Shown here: positions 24,633 through 35,444 of the stretch, piece after piece | Position numbering within the stretch: the stretch's first letter is position 1 | How the letters are laid out: each line of letters begins with the position of its first letter | Assembly (NCBI GenBank): GCA_020740775.1 | Contig: JAHEWK010000033.1 | Location: forward strand, 62,001 to 126,000 | Source of the DNA: Ilyonectria destructans | Lineage: Eukaryota; Ascomycota; Sordariomycetes; Hypocreales; Nectriaceae | Length of the DNA stretch: 64,000 nt | Direction: 5' to 3' | Position numbers and translations under genes: made by a program | The notes under the pieces: model-generated | Seen by the model: the letters and a program-made list of their open reading frames with translations, nothing else | Told to the model about the DNA's origin: nothing | Database searches by the model: none

Positions 24633-26128
24633 GGCAGCAAATAGGTGAAGGTAATAATTCAACTTAAGACCGTGACGAGTTTAAAGGCATTAGAGGGTAT
24701 AGTATAGCTAAATAGGACTGAAATTTCTCTGAACTCAACTGTGTCAAACTTTTACGATGTCAAGTCGTTGCCATAAGGTGAGGCATTTGAAATCCGTACC
24801 TGAATTCAAGGTATCCTCCCAACAGGACCCACACAATCCAACCATCAGTGCTGTAATCGGCTCCTTGACATAGCTACTAGTCTAGGCTGATGGGCTGAGT
24901 AGGTCATGTTGGTGGAGACGTTGTTGGTGCTCATAACAACTAAAGAAAAGATGGTGGCGCGAGAAGCGCAAGGTCACAATTCGACACAGCCCACTCATTT
25001 CGTATCACATCAATCGACTAAAGAGCCACCAAGTACGGGGTAGTAGAATTAAAGCCCTTGCGCATTCTTCCTATATTTTGTTGGTCATAAGTCGACCGCA
25101 TTGCTTAGTCCTCGCAACAGCGTGATTTGTTTGACAATACGAGGTATGTTGGTCGCTCGATTGCTATGTATGAAACAAGGCTATGGGAAAGGATACATCT
25201 GCCGACGTCTCCTCTTAACGCTAGCACCCTACTTCTTATAGGATCACGCATTGTGGTCTATGCGTCCACTCCACACTTATTCGACATCTTGTTGGTTTCG
25301 ACATTCCAGCCTGGCTCAAACACCACTACTACGTTACGCATATGTGAATACGAGGGATGTTGGCGATTTCTCGACCTTGGCAGTTCCACTTCCATGAAAC
25401 AAGCATATCCAGAAGGATGCGTCTACATCATCCGTTGGTCGTCAACCACTGCGACCTCCACTCGAATCCAACAAATGCGTACGATGTATCGGTCCGTCTT
25501 CCCACCTTCTTCCTTTCACTGATTGTTGGCTCTGATGTTCAATTTTGCAATCTTTTCGCCCCCGCTAAGCAGGTCCTTGATTGGGTAGTTAGGCTGAGCC
25601 CTGTGTCATGCATGCTGGGATCGGAATCTTCCCCTAAAATTAGCTTCCCACCGAGACATCACATAGACCAAATCCTTCGTATACAGGGTTCAGAGAGAGA
25701 GGCGAAACACGGGCCCGGCGGGTACGAAATGGGCCAATTCTGCTTGGCATATCGTGTTGGTTGCAGTTCACAAGTTTACAGAGGGTTTTGATCATCACGA
25801 TGATTCGATTTGCTTATCTGAAACTTTCCCCACCTAAGCTGAAGACCAAGCCGCATAAGCAAATTGAATACGGTTTCAACCTCATAGCGTCTAGTACTAG
25901 TCAGAATAGCCAACATGTCATCTCCAGGTGTCAAGGTTCAAGGGATGAAGCTCCGTTGGCATTCGATACTTCCGAGCCTTAGAGAGAATTCGGCGTCACT
26001 ATTGTCATATTCTAAACCGCAAGTACTTAACTGTAATCTTCTTGTTTATTAAATCTTCGTTTCTTTTTCATTCTCATCCTTTGGCTTTGAATGTGGAGTG
26101 CCAGCTACACTTTCAAATATTCGTTAAC
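24633..26128. promoter_or_regulatory. Shared divergent promoter region
   Basis: 1.5 kb between the start codons of the Ser/Thr-rich protein (minus) and the secreted/membrane protein (plus). No convincing gene inside; frames at 25127-25791 lack an ATG start or motifs. Divergent arrangement suggests co-regulation (inference). Confidence 0.4.
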
Positions 26129-27518
26129 ATGGCGTCGATTACCATGCCCATCCGCCTTATCGTCTTTCTTCTCTTCTGGAGTTTTGGGACCACCTTAGTT
26201 CTCTACCGAAGGTAAGTGTGATGTTTCTTTGAACGCACTTGAATATTTTTTTTTTAAATCTGCCTCAATCTCTCTTCCTAGTCCCTTTCTCTGATATCTA
26301 ACACAAACTTCCTTAGCGATGTCTTTCCACGCCCCTTAACGCTCAAGGAGCGAGAAGAATCTTCAATCCCCCGTGCCTGCATCGCCCCCTGTGACCTTAA
26401 CTCATGTGGTAGTGGCGGTTCTTGCTCACTTCCCAGTTCCTTGAAGAATCGAGGGTTTAGCTTAAGTGGCACAGAAGATGGCATTCCAGTTTCAAACGTC
26501 TCTGACATATCCGACCATCCCCTCGCCAAGAGACTGTTCCGTTTCGACGTTGACGCTAATGCTCCGTATGCTGGAGATGAAGAACCGACGCGGGAAGAAG
26601 TCAAAACCTACCTGCCGGCAGTGTGGAATGATGGAGAAAACCATTATTTTGGAGAGGCTCTCCAAGTTGTCGCCGGTGAGACCCCGCTGCTTTGCATTGC
26701 TATGAGCTACCTGTTATAAACTTGTATAAGCTAACCCACCAAATGTAGCGGATGAAAGAGCTGTTAGTCAGCAAAGACAATTTGGTAACGAGCCTTTTCA
26801 AATCATGGCTCATGGGCTTCATGGTTGTACAGCAGTGGGTATCCGTATAGCACCTTCAACCTATGATTATAAGCTCACAGGGACCGCAGATTGTTATCGT
26901 GTCGAATCAAGGAGTCTGGATGGTCAGTATTCAAAAAATAATCACACCATGACCAAGTGACGCTACTGACATAATATTACTATGTAGACACACCTCTGGG
27001 AGTCCTATTCAAATGGGCTAGACGACGAAGACACTCTCGGCGATGAAGCATTTGATCAACGAGTCTTGAAATTCCTACAAGGTGTCACTATAACTGATCC
27101 TATCGATACCAATTATGCAGAGTACGTTGCACCCGACGGGCCTGCTATAGACACAACTCTGTTTGAGAGGTCGAGCTCACCCCAAGTTTATGTTGTGGTA
27201 CCGATGCAACACGAGGCAAAGAAGAAAAGAATTATGACTACATCGGACGCGGGTGATACCACCTGGACCTGGCTTTATAAAAACAGAGTGGAGAAAGAAA
27301 TACTCCCAACTCTCCAGAACATTCTAGGTTTTCGGAAGAAACCGGTTGTGTATGGATACGTACGGCTGTGGACGCAGAAGCCAGAGGAGGAGATCGAGTT
27401 GGAGACAACTCATCGGGGAAATGTTCTGTTTCAGTATGACCCGGACAGTGATGGACAAGGTACGAGACGCTGGCGACTCTTCATAGAGGACCACTACGTC
27501 CGGTCCTATCCACTGTGA
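26129..27518 (+). CDS. Uncharacterised signal-anchored protein, partner of chitinase-like gene
   Basis: Exons 26129-26211, 26317-26675, 26749-26834, 26890-26922, 26988-27518; four GT-AG introns; 363 aa. The N-terminus is a signal peptide or anchor (IRLIVFLLFWSFGTTLVLYR), then a short Cys-rich stretch (CIAPCDLNSCGSGGSC). The conserved core is seen only after splicing: HGLHGCTAV, IVIVSNQGVWM, then THLWESYSNGLDDE, followed by an internal region ending in a charged C-terminus. A GCT...GVWMxHxWE...F core occurs, to my recollection, in fungal secreted proteins encoded beside killer-toxin-like chitinase genes; its function is not known to me. Splice sites are well supported by frame continuity at every junction. 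Possibly co-expressed with the divergent neighbour. Confidence 0.65.
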
Positions 27519-28731
27519 TAGTACAAGAGCTCTATTTTTCACCCTAAGCTCGTGCCGATCGTGATGTATATCTAGGTGGAGGGACTGGGACGATGGTATG
27601 GGCAAGTTGGATGAAGAAACGAGTATTTGGCAGTTCGCGCTCTCAAAAGTTCGATCCAAGCCGGCTCGGCGCATCCAGTTCGTCAATAACGCCTCGTGGG
27701 GGCGACATCGCCCGCTATTGGTGACTTCAGATCGGCAGACTGTAGCCCCAGACTTTTACGCTCTTCTTGGAATAGCTGATCTGCAAAGCACTGTATCGAA
27801 TCGGGGATTGGCTGCAGTGGTCTGTTAGATCTCTGCATTGCCGAAGCGGACGCGGGCGCTGTGGTCCAGGCCCTTTTGATGTCCTTCAATGTCCAGCTCT
27901 GGAGTGTAAGGTTATCGATGACGTGGTCTCGCAGCCAATGCTTCCCGGTGTTTACTGTGGCTGTAAGTTCACGCTTGTGGAGCTTTCTGATATGTCGTGG
28001 TAGGACGGTCAAGCTTGTGGAACGTAGGACGCAGTGCCTACAAGCCGCGCCCTACTGAATCCGCAGATGGGGGTGAGGCGCGGAACCGTCTGGTCGTTTG
28101 GGGAGCATCTCGGGACTCGGAAGTTGAAGTTCTTGACGCGTTGGATTCATAGTATAAACTGTTAGACTGAGAGCCTGAGTTTATCGAGCCATTCATAAGG
28201 AACAAATAATAATGGTAGTGGATGACGATGTAGTTGAAGAAGAATGTAGGTTAGTTAAATGAAGTCTACACAGTTAGCACGGACTACTGCGACGCGGAAA
28301 CGGCCCCGTTTCGCGATGGATGTAAACAGGTGAGAATGGGAACGGGCCCCGTTTCGTTTTATAACACCCCTATTAGAAATACTGAAATGTGATTGGGCGA
28401 GAAGTGGAAACGGGGCCCGTTTCTAGCTTGAATACTTAGGTAGAGGGAACAGAGCAGTGGAAACCTCTCCTCTTATACTGTGATCAATTTAAGCTACCTG
28501 GCCTATAGGCTTGCGCGGCCTCTAATTACACGATTGATTGATGTAACACAGTAGTTTCACTTCCAGCTGCCCCGAAGGTAAGGGTAAAATCCAGCTAATC
28601 AGGATGAAGGAAAAACTGACCAATTTATGCCCAGTGAAAAAACCTAAACCTTTTTCCAGCGCACCATTCTCCCCCCCGAAACTTCTCCTCACTTATACCA
28701 TACTCCACAAGTTAGCCTCGTTGGCTCACCG
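27519..28731. other. Convergent intergenic region
   Basis: Between two convergent genes. Minus-strand frames at 27324-28012 lack ATG and motifs. Contains the palindrome cluster described separately. Confidence 0.45.
28297..28423. repeat. Three copies of a GAAACGGG/CCCGTTTC palindrome
   Basis: Inverted repeats at 28297-28312 (GAAACGGCCCCGTTTC), 28341-28354 (AACGGGCCCCGTTT) and 28407-28423 (GAAACGGGGCCCGTTTC, 8-bp arms around one base). They fall within 130 bp, with different spacer bases but the same half-site. They could be binding sites for a dimeric regulator, or dispersed short palindromic repeats. Confidence 0.75.
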
Positions 28732-29784
28732 TTAAGCAAGGCCAGCCTGAGCGATCGCGGCGTTGTATTGTTGGGATGCGATCTTAATGCCATTGAAATA
28801 GTTCTTGTAGCTGTCTTTGATGGTTCCGTTCAGTTGGTTGCACATCTCCTTCGTTTGGTCCACCACGTCGACGATGTTAAGGATCTGGAACACCGTATCG
28901 ACCACCGACATGACGACCGCGACGACAGCGATGAATTTTCCCGTTGCATCGAGCATACCGAAACTGCTGGACTCCACCTCTGCAACATCGAGTCCAGCCG
29001 CCTCGGCGTTCTCTTTGATCGTCCTATTAGCGATGCCCAGTTTGATAGACATTATGGCAATCGAAAGGCCTTGGATGAATGCCAGCGGGGCCTTAGGGTA
29101 GTCTAGTCCCTTAATGAACCCTAAGAATTGCTGGATATCGGCATTCGTCTTTGCACTTAGATTCAACTTATCCAAGGCATCATAAACGTTGTTGATCTCA
29201 CTGCTGTTATAGAGGATCCGCGCCGACTCCGCGTATTTCCTAAAACTAGCGGCATCGAGCTTTCCATTGAGTTGTTGCACTTGTGCAAGGAACTGCATGA
29301 GCAGTGAGCGGCATGTTCTAGTGTCGAGGCCGGCCGGCGCTTTCGACGCGATCAAGTCGTTGTTCGCCTTGTATTGGACGACGTAAAGGTTGACGTGAGG
29401 ATTGATTTGAGCCGAGATATCGGTATCGGCGGTTTGCAACTTGTCGTTCAAATCCTTCGATTTGCTGGAGATCACGCCTTTTTCTACTGTCACGGCAACC
29501 TCAAGAGCTGCGAACGCGGCCATGCCAAGGCCGAACGACCAGATGGACGACACCGCGGCGGCATCGGCAGCGATTTGGGTTGCATCCTCGGCAATGGTCT
29601 CATCACGCACTGTGGTTGCCAAATCGGTGAGCGTGTTGAATTCGCTGTCGACAGCGGAGTCCGATTCGAAGTCGCCCAGACCGACGAACAGGCTTTGCTC
29701 GGTAATCAGTTTGTCGATGTTTTCGTCACTCTCCGAGTCCCAAGTGGACATGTAATTCAAATACGTAATCATATCAGTGCTCAT
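28732..29784 (-). CDS. Unrecognised all-helical protein with hydrophobic hairpins
   Basis: Single exon, 350 aa, ATG at 29784, no signal peptide. The sequence is almost entirely predicted-helix-friendly (Ala, Gln, Lys, Asp rich, few Pro or Cys). Three hydrophobic stretches stand out: VSSIWSFGLGMAAFAALEVAV (about 79-100), PLAFIQGLSIAIMSIKLGIA (about 231-250) and FIAVVAVVMSVVDTVFQILN (about 285-304), separated by long amphipathic segments. I do not recognise a family by eye. Long helices with an internal hydrophobic hairpin recall ClyA/HBL/Cry6-type alpha-helical pore formers, but this is only a shape analogy. Codon use looks regular and there is no intron, so a horizontal origin is conceivable but not shown. 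Role unknown. Confidence 0.65.
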   Translation of the reverse strand: MSTDMITYLNYMSTWDSESDENIDKLITEQSLFVGLGDFESDSAVDSEFNTLTDLATTVRDETIAEDATQIAADAAAVSSIWSFGLGMAAFAALEVAVTVEKGVISSKSKDLNDKLQTADTDISAQINPHVNLYVVQYKANNDLIASKAPAGLDTRTCRSLLMQFLAQVQQLNGKLDAASFRKYAESARILYNSSEINNVYDALDKLNLSAKTNADIQQFLGFIKGLDYPKAPLAFIQGLSIAIMSIKLGIANRTIKENAEAAGLDVAEVESSSFGMLDATGKFIAVVAVVMSVVDTVFQILNIVDVVDQTKEMCNQLNGTIKDSYKNYFNGIKIASQQYNAAIAQAGLA

Positions 29785-30169
29785 CGTGTCAGCTATTCGT
29801 GCGTTTAAAAAACTGGAATATGCAGATCAAGGGACTCAGAGTATCAATGATATCGATTCTCAATAATGGGAATTCTATGAAGCAAACGTAATGATTCTGG
29901 AAAGGATGAAATTAAAAAGAGGGAAGGGATTAAATGCTTCTTTATAACTCACACCTCAGTAGAGTCTATATCTTACAATTATACAAAATGTCGGCTACCT
30001 ACTGCTGTGCCCTCCCTTAAACGGTCAGCACCGTCCGTGGCTTCCATTAGCTTCTCTGGTAAGCGATTTTATACGAGTTCCGATTGGCCTTGATGCAGTT
30101 TAGCTACAGCTGCTCCGACGCTATTACTGATTTCTTTACTGAAAATATCTGAGCAGTTTGCTATTAACT
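29785..30169. other. Intergenic region upstream of helical-protein gene
   Basis: Promoter side of the 29784 start. No gene or RNA seen. Confidence 0.4.
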
Positions 30170-30170
30170 G

Positions 30171-30268
30171 GCAATCACATGAGATTAGACCGATCTAGAT
30201 CTATTGATGCCATCCCCTCGCAGTCATATGAGATTAGACCGATCTGGACCTGTTGATACTATCCCCTG
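30171..30268 (+). repeat. 49-bp tandem duplication
   Basis: Two adjacent copies with period 49, starting GCAATCACATGAGATTAG at 30171 and GCAGTCATATGAGATTAG at 30220. They share GAGATTAGACCGATCT and TTGAT...ATCCCCT and differ at several positions, mostly transitions. Confidence 0.85.
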
Positions 30269-30481
30269 GCAGTCTGTAAAGGAATGAAGGGAGGATAAGT
30301 CCCTTGACGTCTCAGACTGTTGAGGGTATAACAGTATAGAAAGGGGCGTCTGGAATGCACTATGTGTACCCTTGTAGCATCACGGCCCGGATTGGGACCA
30401 GGCGGTCACAATCAGCAGAACCATGACGGACCTACTTTTCGCCACGGGGCACAGGCTTATCCTTGACCTATTGATGTAGGA

Positions 30482-31350
30482 TCATGAATGCAAGCACAGC
30501 TTCGATGCCAACCTCCCCTGTCTCCTGCGGCTCGCTCTCGAACACAGACTCAACGAAGAAGAGCCGAACCCACTACAGTATCGCAGCGAGCATCCCCGTG
30601 TATAAATGCAGTTTGTTGTAGCCGAGCGACTGCTGCTATATGCCCATGGCAGCGCAAAAGCATAGCAGCGGGCTCGCATATATGTTACCTCCAACCCCCT
30701 GTTTGATAGAAGCCACCATAAATAAAAATACAGCCCGGTCAAGTAGGGCCTCAGTGCCAGTAGGAAGGTATTGGCGAATATATCGGGCAGTATCCTTATC
30801 CCCATCCTCATCCTCATCCTCATCCTCGTCCGCATCGCCGGCCCGTCTCCCCTTCCGTCCTCGCCATTGCCCTCTTCCTCCTCCTCTTGCTCGTCATATT
30901 CGTCATCGTCGTCATCCTTATAATCGTCGCCGTCGTCGTCGTTATCACTCTTGCTGCCCTTTTTGTCATAAGCCACCGAGTTCCTGTTTGTATGACGCCG
31001 CCGTGTATGGCCTCGACCGCTGCCGCCGCCGCTGCTGCTGCAAAATCCGCTGTCTTCCGTACTTGGCACCGCCTCTCTGCTGCTTGGCTCGTACGCCACG
31101 TCCTGTAGCAAGTTCTATTGCTCGTCTGTAAAGCGGATTGCCTACTGCTTGAAAGCCTTATTGTGCCCGAGCCAGTATGCCTGCAAGCAGAAGCCCAAGT
31201 AGTGCTGTCTGATGCTGCGGTATTTGGCTATCGATGACTTCTTGCTTTTGACCCCGCCGGCTTCGGATCGCGTTGACCCATGGCTGCTGGCAGATGGTTG
31301 ATTTGGACGAGTTGGACACTCCCCGGGACTAAGCAGCGGACAATCGATGC
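30482..31350 (-). pseudogene. Degenerate coding relic with acidic and microsatellite tracts
   Basis: On the minus strand one frame is protein-like from about 31350 down to 30482 but is broken by two TAG codons, at 31142-31144 and 31115-31117, in the contexts KAFKQ-stop and FTDEQ-stop. It contains Ser/Gly/Arg-rich, then Asp/Glu-rich (YKDDDDDEYDEQEEEEE) and Arg-Met repeat stretches that come from the microsatellites at 30803-30947, and ends ILPDIFANTFLLALRPYLTG and WWLLSNRGLE. No start ATG is available and no family is recognised. Both stops could arise from CAG by C-to-T change, fitting mild RIP. It may be a remnant of a mobile-element gene. Confidence 0.35.
30803..30947 (+). repeat. CATCCT and CGTCAT/CGTCGT microsatellites
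   Basis: Hexanucleotide CATCCT repeats at about 30803-30828 and imperfect CGTCAT/CGTCGT trinucleotide-type repeats at about 30890-30947. These produce the artificial poly-Ser, poly-Asp and Arg-Met tracts in the overlapping frames. Confidence 0.85.
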
Positions 31351-32204
31351 CCTACGGCATGGTATGGGGATCACGTCGGGTCGTATTGTGGTGATCCGTC
31401 GTCGTTGGGGATAAATCTCGGTGAGGACACAATGACGGAGTCACAGGGAGGGGGCTCGGGGAATCAGGGTTCTAAGCCAGGATAATGACGGGGATTCCAG
31501 GCACGCGGCGCGAGCGAACGACGAGTTAATTATCAATAAGTTAGGGAGACAAGTTTATGTCATTGTCGCATGTTGTCCAAGTCCGGCTTGGAGTGTAGGT
31601 AGTGCGGATGAAATTAGACTCAGCCCTGAAACAACCGCAGTCTCAACGTTGCGGGATAGATCCTGAAGCGGAATGCATGCCGGTCTTTGGAGTCGTTGTG
31701 ATTCGCTATATACGAGAATTTCGTATTTGAAGTGTGCGATGTGAGGTAGGGATTCCATTTTCTTGCGAGTTGATCGGGACGGACCGCCAGAAAGGAAAGT
31801 TGAACCCTGCCACCGGCGTCCGCGGAGGGCCGCTTTAAAATTACCACATGGGCCTTGCAAAAGGAAGGACGTGTCACCCATGACCAAAAACCGGTGAGGT
31901 GGGTAAGGTGGGTAGCATCGACACATGCCACCGGTTCTTCTCTGAAGAAAGGATCCGCGGAATGCAACTCTACGGCGTGGTTGCACTCCGTGCAAGGATG
32001 AAACACTATCTACTCTAGGGCACACACTTCTAATTGCAACTTAATTTGCTCATGTCATGGTATACTTAAATAAACCTATCCTCAATTGATCTTACCCATT
32101 CTACTAGCACATTCGTTCACTTTTGCTCGTCGTTCATTTCCTCGTGCTCTCTTCCATTTTGTTATCCACATTCTTTTCTCCAGAAGCCATCGCGTCTGTT
32201 CACA
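31351..32204. promoter_or_regulatory. Upstream region of pectin lyase gene
   Basis: No supported gene: two long minus-strand frames here start with GTG. AT-rich words (TATACTTAAATAAA near 32061) lie about 140 bp before the ATG and may be the core promoter. Confidence 0.35.
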
Positions 32205-33731
32205 ATGAAACTGACTTTCGGCGTCTCGATTGTGCTAGCTGGCCTAGTGCGTTTGGCTTCTTCCCAAGAGGTGGCTGGCACAGCCGAAGGGTTTGCATAT
32301 GGCGTGACGGGCGGCGGTGATGCGACGCCAGATTACCCAGCCGACATTGACGAGTTGACCGACATGCTCACTGATGATGTCCCGCGAGTCATAGTCCTGG
32401 ACAAGGAATTCGATTTTACTGAATCCGAGGGCACTACAACAGGTACTGTTTGTGCCAGCTGGGGAACCGGTAGCAGCTGTCAGAGGATCATACAAGATGA
32501 TTGCGGCGACTCTACACAGGAAACGGCTACGTGGTACAACGCTCCCAAAACCCCCATCAATGTTGCGTCCAACAAAACCATCGTTGGAGTTAGTGATAAA
32601 GGCATCATCAAGGGCAAAGGTTTGAGGATGCGCACCGGTTGCCAGAATGTTATCATCCAAAACATCCAAGTTAGCGATTTGAATGACAAGTTCGTCTGGG
32701 GTGGTGATGCTATCTCCTTTGATGGCGCTGACCAGGTTTGGGTCGACCATGTCACTGTACGTTATTCAAAGTTGCTATGAAACTATGGTTATTGACTTAG
32801 CCATTAGACTGCACGTCCAGGTCGCCAACACTATTGTTTTGGCCACGAGGCCAGTACGCGCATCACACTCTCGAACAACTTCATCGATGGCGAATCCACC
32901 TACTCGACTGGTTGCAACGGTTACCACTACTGGACCTTTGAGATGGTGGGCGCGGCCGATCAAATCACCATGAAGAATAACTACATCTACCATACTTCCG
33001 GTCGTGGCCCTGCTCTGAGCGGTGGCACCCTCTTGCATGCTGTCAATAATGTATGGGAAGATATCGACGGACACGCCCTGGAAGGCGGAGAGCCAACTGC
33101 CCGAGGAATCTTTGAGGGAAACGTCTTCATCGACGTGAAGACTCTCGTTGGCGACTACCAAGGAAAACTCTTCAGCTCTCCCGATGCGGAAACCAACGCC
33201 CAGTGCGAGTCTGCTTTGGGCAGGTCGTGCGAGATTAACGCATTTGACAACACGAGCGACTCCTTCGACTACACGGATACCTCGTTCTTCTCCGACTTTT
33301 CTGGCCTGGCCATTGCTAGTGCTGATTCTGCTAGTGACGCAAAGAGTCAAGTCTCTGGGAATGCCGGTATGGGCAAACTCAGTGACTCTATCAGCACCGA
33401 TAAAAGCCCTACCAGCGCGTCCCAGACCAGTGTTAGCTCTACGCCTCAAGTCACTTCTCAGCCAACTACATCTGCCTCTGTCTCTATTTCTGAGCCTGCC
33501 GTCTCTGAACAAGCCACCGAATTTGTCTCTACTACCAAATCCGCACCCGCTTCCGAATCTGTCTCGACTACCAAATCTGCACCCGCTTCCGAATCTGCCT
33601 CCGCTTCTGAGTCTGATGTCTCTCTCTATGGCCAATGCGGCGGCAAGGCATACATTGGGTCCACTACTTGTGCTCAGGGTACATGCGTCCAGTACAATGA
33701 GTGGTACTCGCAGTGCATCAATGGTAACTAA
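32205..33731 (+). CDS. Pectin lyase (PL1) with C-terminal CBM1
   Basis: Exons 32205-32756 and 32808-33731, intron 51 bp, 491 aa. A signal peptide ([21 protein letters not shown]) targets secretion. The catalytic domain is a PL1 right-handed beta-helix: [16 protein letters not shown] with calcium-site-like acids, VWVDHVT joined across the intron to [12 protein letters not shown], and [25 protein letters not shown] carrying the conserved catalytic Arg. A Ser/Thr linker (about 380-455) contains a duplicated [11 protein letters not shown] unit. The C-terminus is a fungal cellulose-binding module: [11 protein letters not shown]...TTCAQGTCV...EWYSQC. The enzyme should cleave methyl-esterified pectin by beta-elimination while CBM1 anchors it to cellulose. 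Most fungal pectin lyases lack CBM1. It suggests growth on, or attack of, plant cell walls. Confidence 0.92.
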
Positions 33732-34535
33732 ACCGCATACGCTGTGGATTGGCTTTTTCTTCCTTCACTGGAAAGTCGGGGTGATGTAATGTATCTGGTT
33801 GAAGAGTAGGGAAAGTTGGAAAAGCATCAATTGGTGGATGTCTCTCAGGGGTAGGGTGCAAGGAGTTCAGCGATAATGGGCATACTTGTACGATGCAGTT
33901 TTGTTAGTATTTCGGGCAACCGCCCAGCCGCCTTCGGGCACCTTAATTCTATTCTTTTCGCCCAAAATCCCCCACAATTCTCCTCATGGCTGCGTCAAGG
34001 GTTTGTAGTCGCTTTACTTTTCATCCCCTTGTCTTCATTCACTGAGCTCCCACTTAATTCGATTTACTGTGAGTTGGCTGTAGTATCGTTTTGTTCTAAC
34101 TTTGGCGTGCATTTTTACTTTTAGCGTCTTGTTGTCACATCTGAGTACTGGCAGAGATAGGCTGATGCACAGACAAGAGAATTCTTGGTAAATCAATCTC
34201 CGTTTTTGATAGATGTTGGAGTGAGTGCAACCAGGGAGCAATCGGGAGATGCAACGAAACGTTGGACCGGAAGCTTGGAACGATAACCCAACTTGGCAAC
34301 TTGGAACAGCTTGACTTGACGGGCAGTACTAGCAGTTTCGAGGTGTCTGTGCCCGAAACGCCGGATTACCGGAATATCGGATTCTCGTATTGCAAAATTC
34401 CGACCGGAATGAGATATTGATAGCCCCGTGTTAAGCGCTACAATTCCTAAGGTTTGGTAAAGAATAACAAGACGTCGCCGTCCATGAATCTACAACTCGG
34501 TAGATTAGAACAACATACAAGCACTCGCAGACATT
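33732..34535. other. Intergenic region
   Basis: No gene-like frame with motifs. Contains the pectin lyase 3' end and the promoter of the truncated SDR gene. Confidence 0.45.
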
Positions 34536-34760
34536 ATGGTATCTCATCGAGAAGTTGCCCTTGCTACCGGCGCAGCTAGTGGGCTTGGCCGCGCCATTGC
34601 CCGAAAAATGGCATCACGAGGCGTCAATGTTCTTATCGCCGACATCCAGGAAAAACTTGGTCAGGAAGTTGCGGCATCTATTCGAAACAATTTCGCGGTC
34701 GATTCAGCTTTTTGCAGGACCGATATAACTAAAGAAGAGGATATTAAATATATAGTATAG
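34536..34760 (+). pseudogene. 5' fragment of a short-chain dehydrogenase cut by AT-rich block
   Basis: The ATG frame encodes the first 74 residues of a classical SDR: ALATGAASGLGRAIARKMAS (TGxxxGxG cofactor motif), VLIADIQEKLG and RTDITKEEDIK. It ends at TAG 34758-34760. Directly after the TAG the same frame reads VTIKRWG, the expected next block (family: ...V..A...WG.LD...NNAG), and then all homology is lost in AT-rich DNA. The rest of the gene (about 180 residues) is absent. TAG from CAG is a C-to-T change typical of RIP spreading out of the repeat. Non-functional. Confidence 0.8.
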
Positions 34761-34929
34761 GTGACTATTAAGCGATGGGGCCTTTTACCTCTAATATATA
34801 CAACTGACTATAGAAAGAAATTATTAACCCTTATATAATTCTTACCTTTAATAAATTAAAAACCTCTATAAAGAAATAAGAATTAAATTTAAGTTTATTA
34901 GAAACTGAATAAAAAAGTACTATAATTCT

Positions 34930-35425
34930 AAAAGAATAAAGAGATTATTCTTCTTAAAGAGGGATATAGTTCTTTTAGTAATAAAAATTCTTTTAATAGA
35001 TAGATTAAATAAGAAACTTAACTATAAATTTATCAGATTCTATAAAATTCTAAAAAAGATCTCAGAAAATAATTATAGATTAAATTTATCTTTAAAAGTT
35101 AAGATATATTTTATATTCTATATTTTACTATTAGAATTAGTATAAAATACTATTATAGTTAATAATAGTTATAATTATAAATTAAAAGTAAAACTACTAG
35201 AAGAATACTATATTAAGAAGATTTAAAATATTAAAGAAAATTAAGGAAAAAATAATATATCTTAAAAAAACTACTTTAAAAGTAAAATCTTATAGTAACT
35301 ACTAGAAAACCTTAATTATATATAGTACTTACTAAAGGTATTTTATATATAATAATAGAAAATAAAAAAGAGTTATTAAGAAAGTTATTAAAATCTAAAG
35401 AATTCTATATACTAGCCTCTAATTT
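34930..35425 (+). pseudogene. Ty3/gypsy chromovirus pol C-terminus relic
   Basis: From about 34965, one frame reads KRDIVLL, then LNKKLNYKFIRFYKILKK, ISENNYRLNL and KVKIYFIFYILLLE. This is the conserved end of chromovirus integrase (GDxVxL..., RPSKKLxxKxIGPFxV, IHPVFHxSLLE) with Pro, Gly and His codons changed as C-to-T/G-to-A mutation would do. About 35180-35425 reads EEYYIKKI, then KENxGKNN and so on with stops, a worn chromodomain followed by the gag-pol 3' end. Coding capacity is destroyed. Confidence 0.7.
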
Positions 35426-35444
35426 AATAGAATAATTACTAAAA

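Noticed and set aside
30482..31111. Asp/Glu-rich frame as an intact acidic protein
   Set aside because: The frame has no ATG, depends on microsatellites and has upstream in-frame stops; recorded as a relic instead.
32244..33635. Long minus-strand frames opposite the pectin lyase
   Set aside because: Antisense shadows of the biased coding sequence with no motif.
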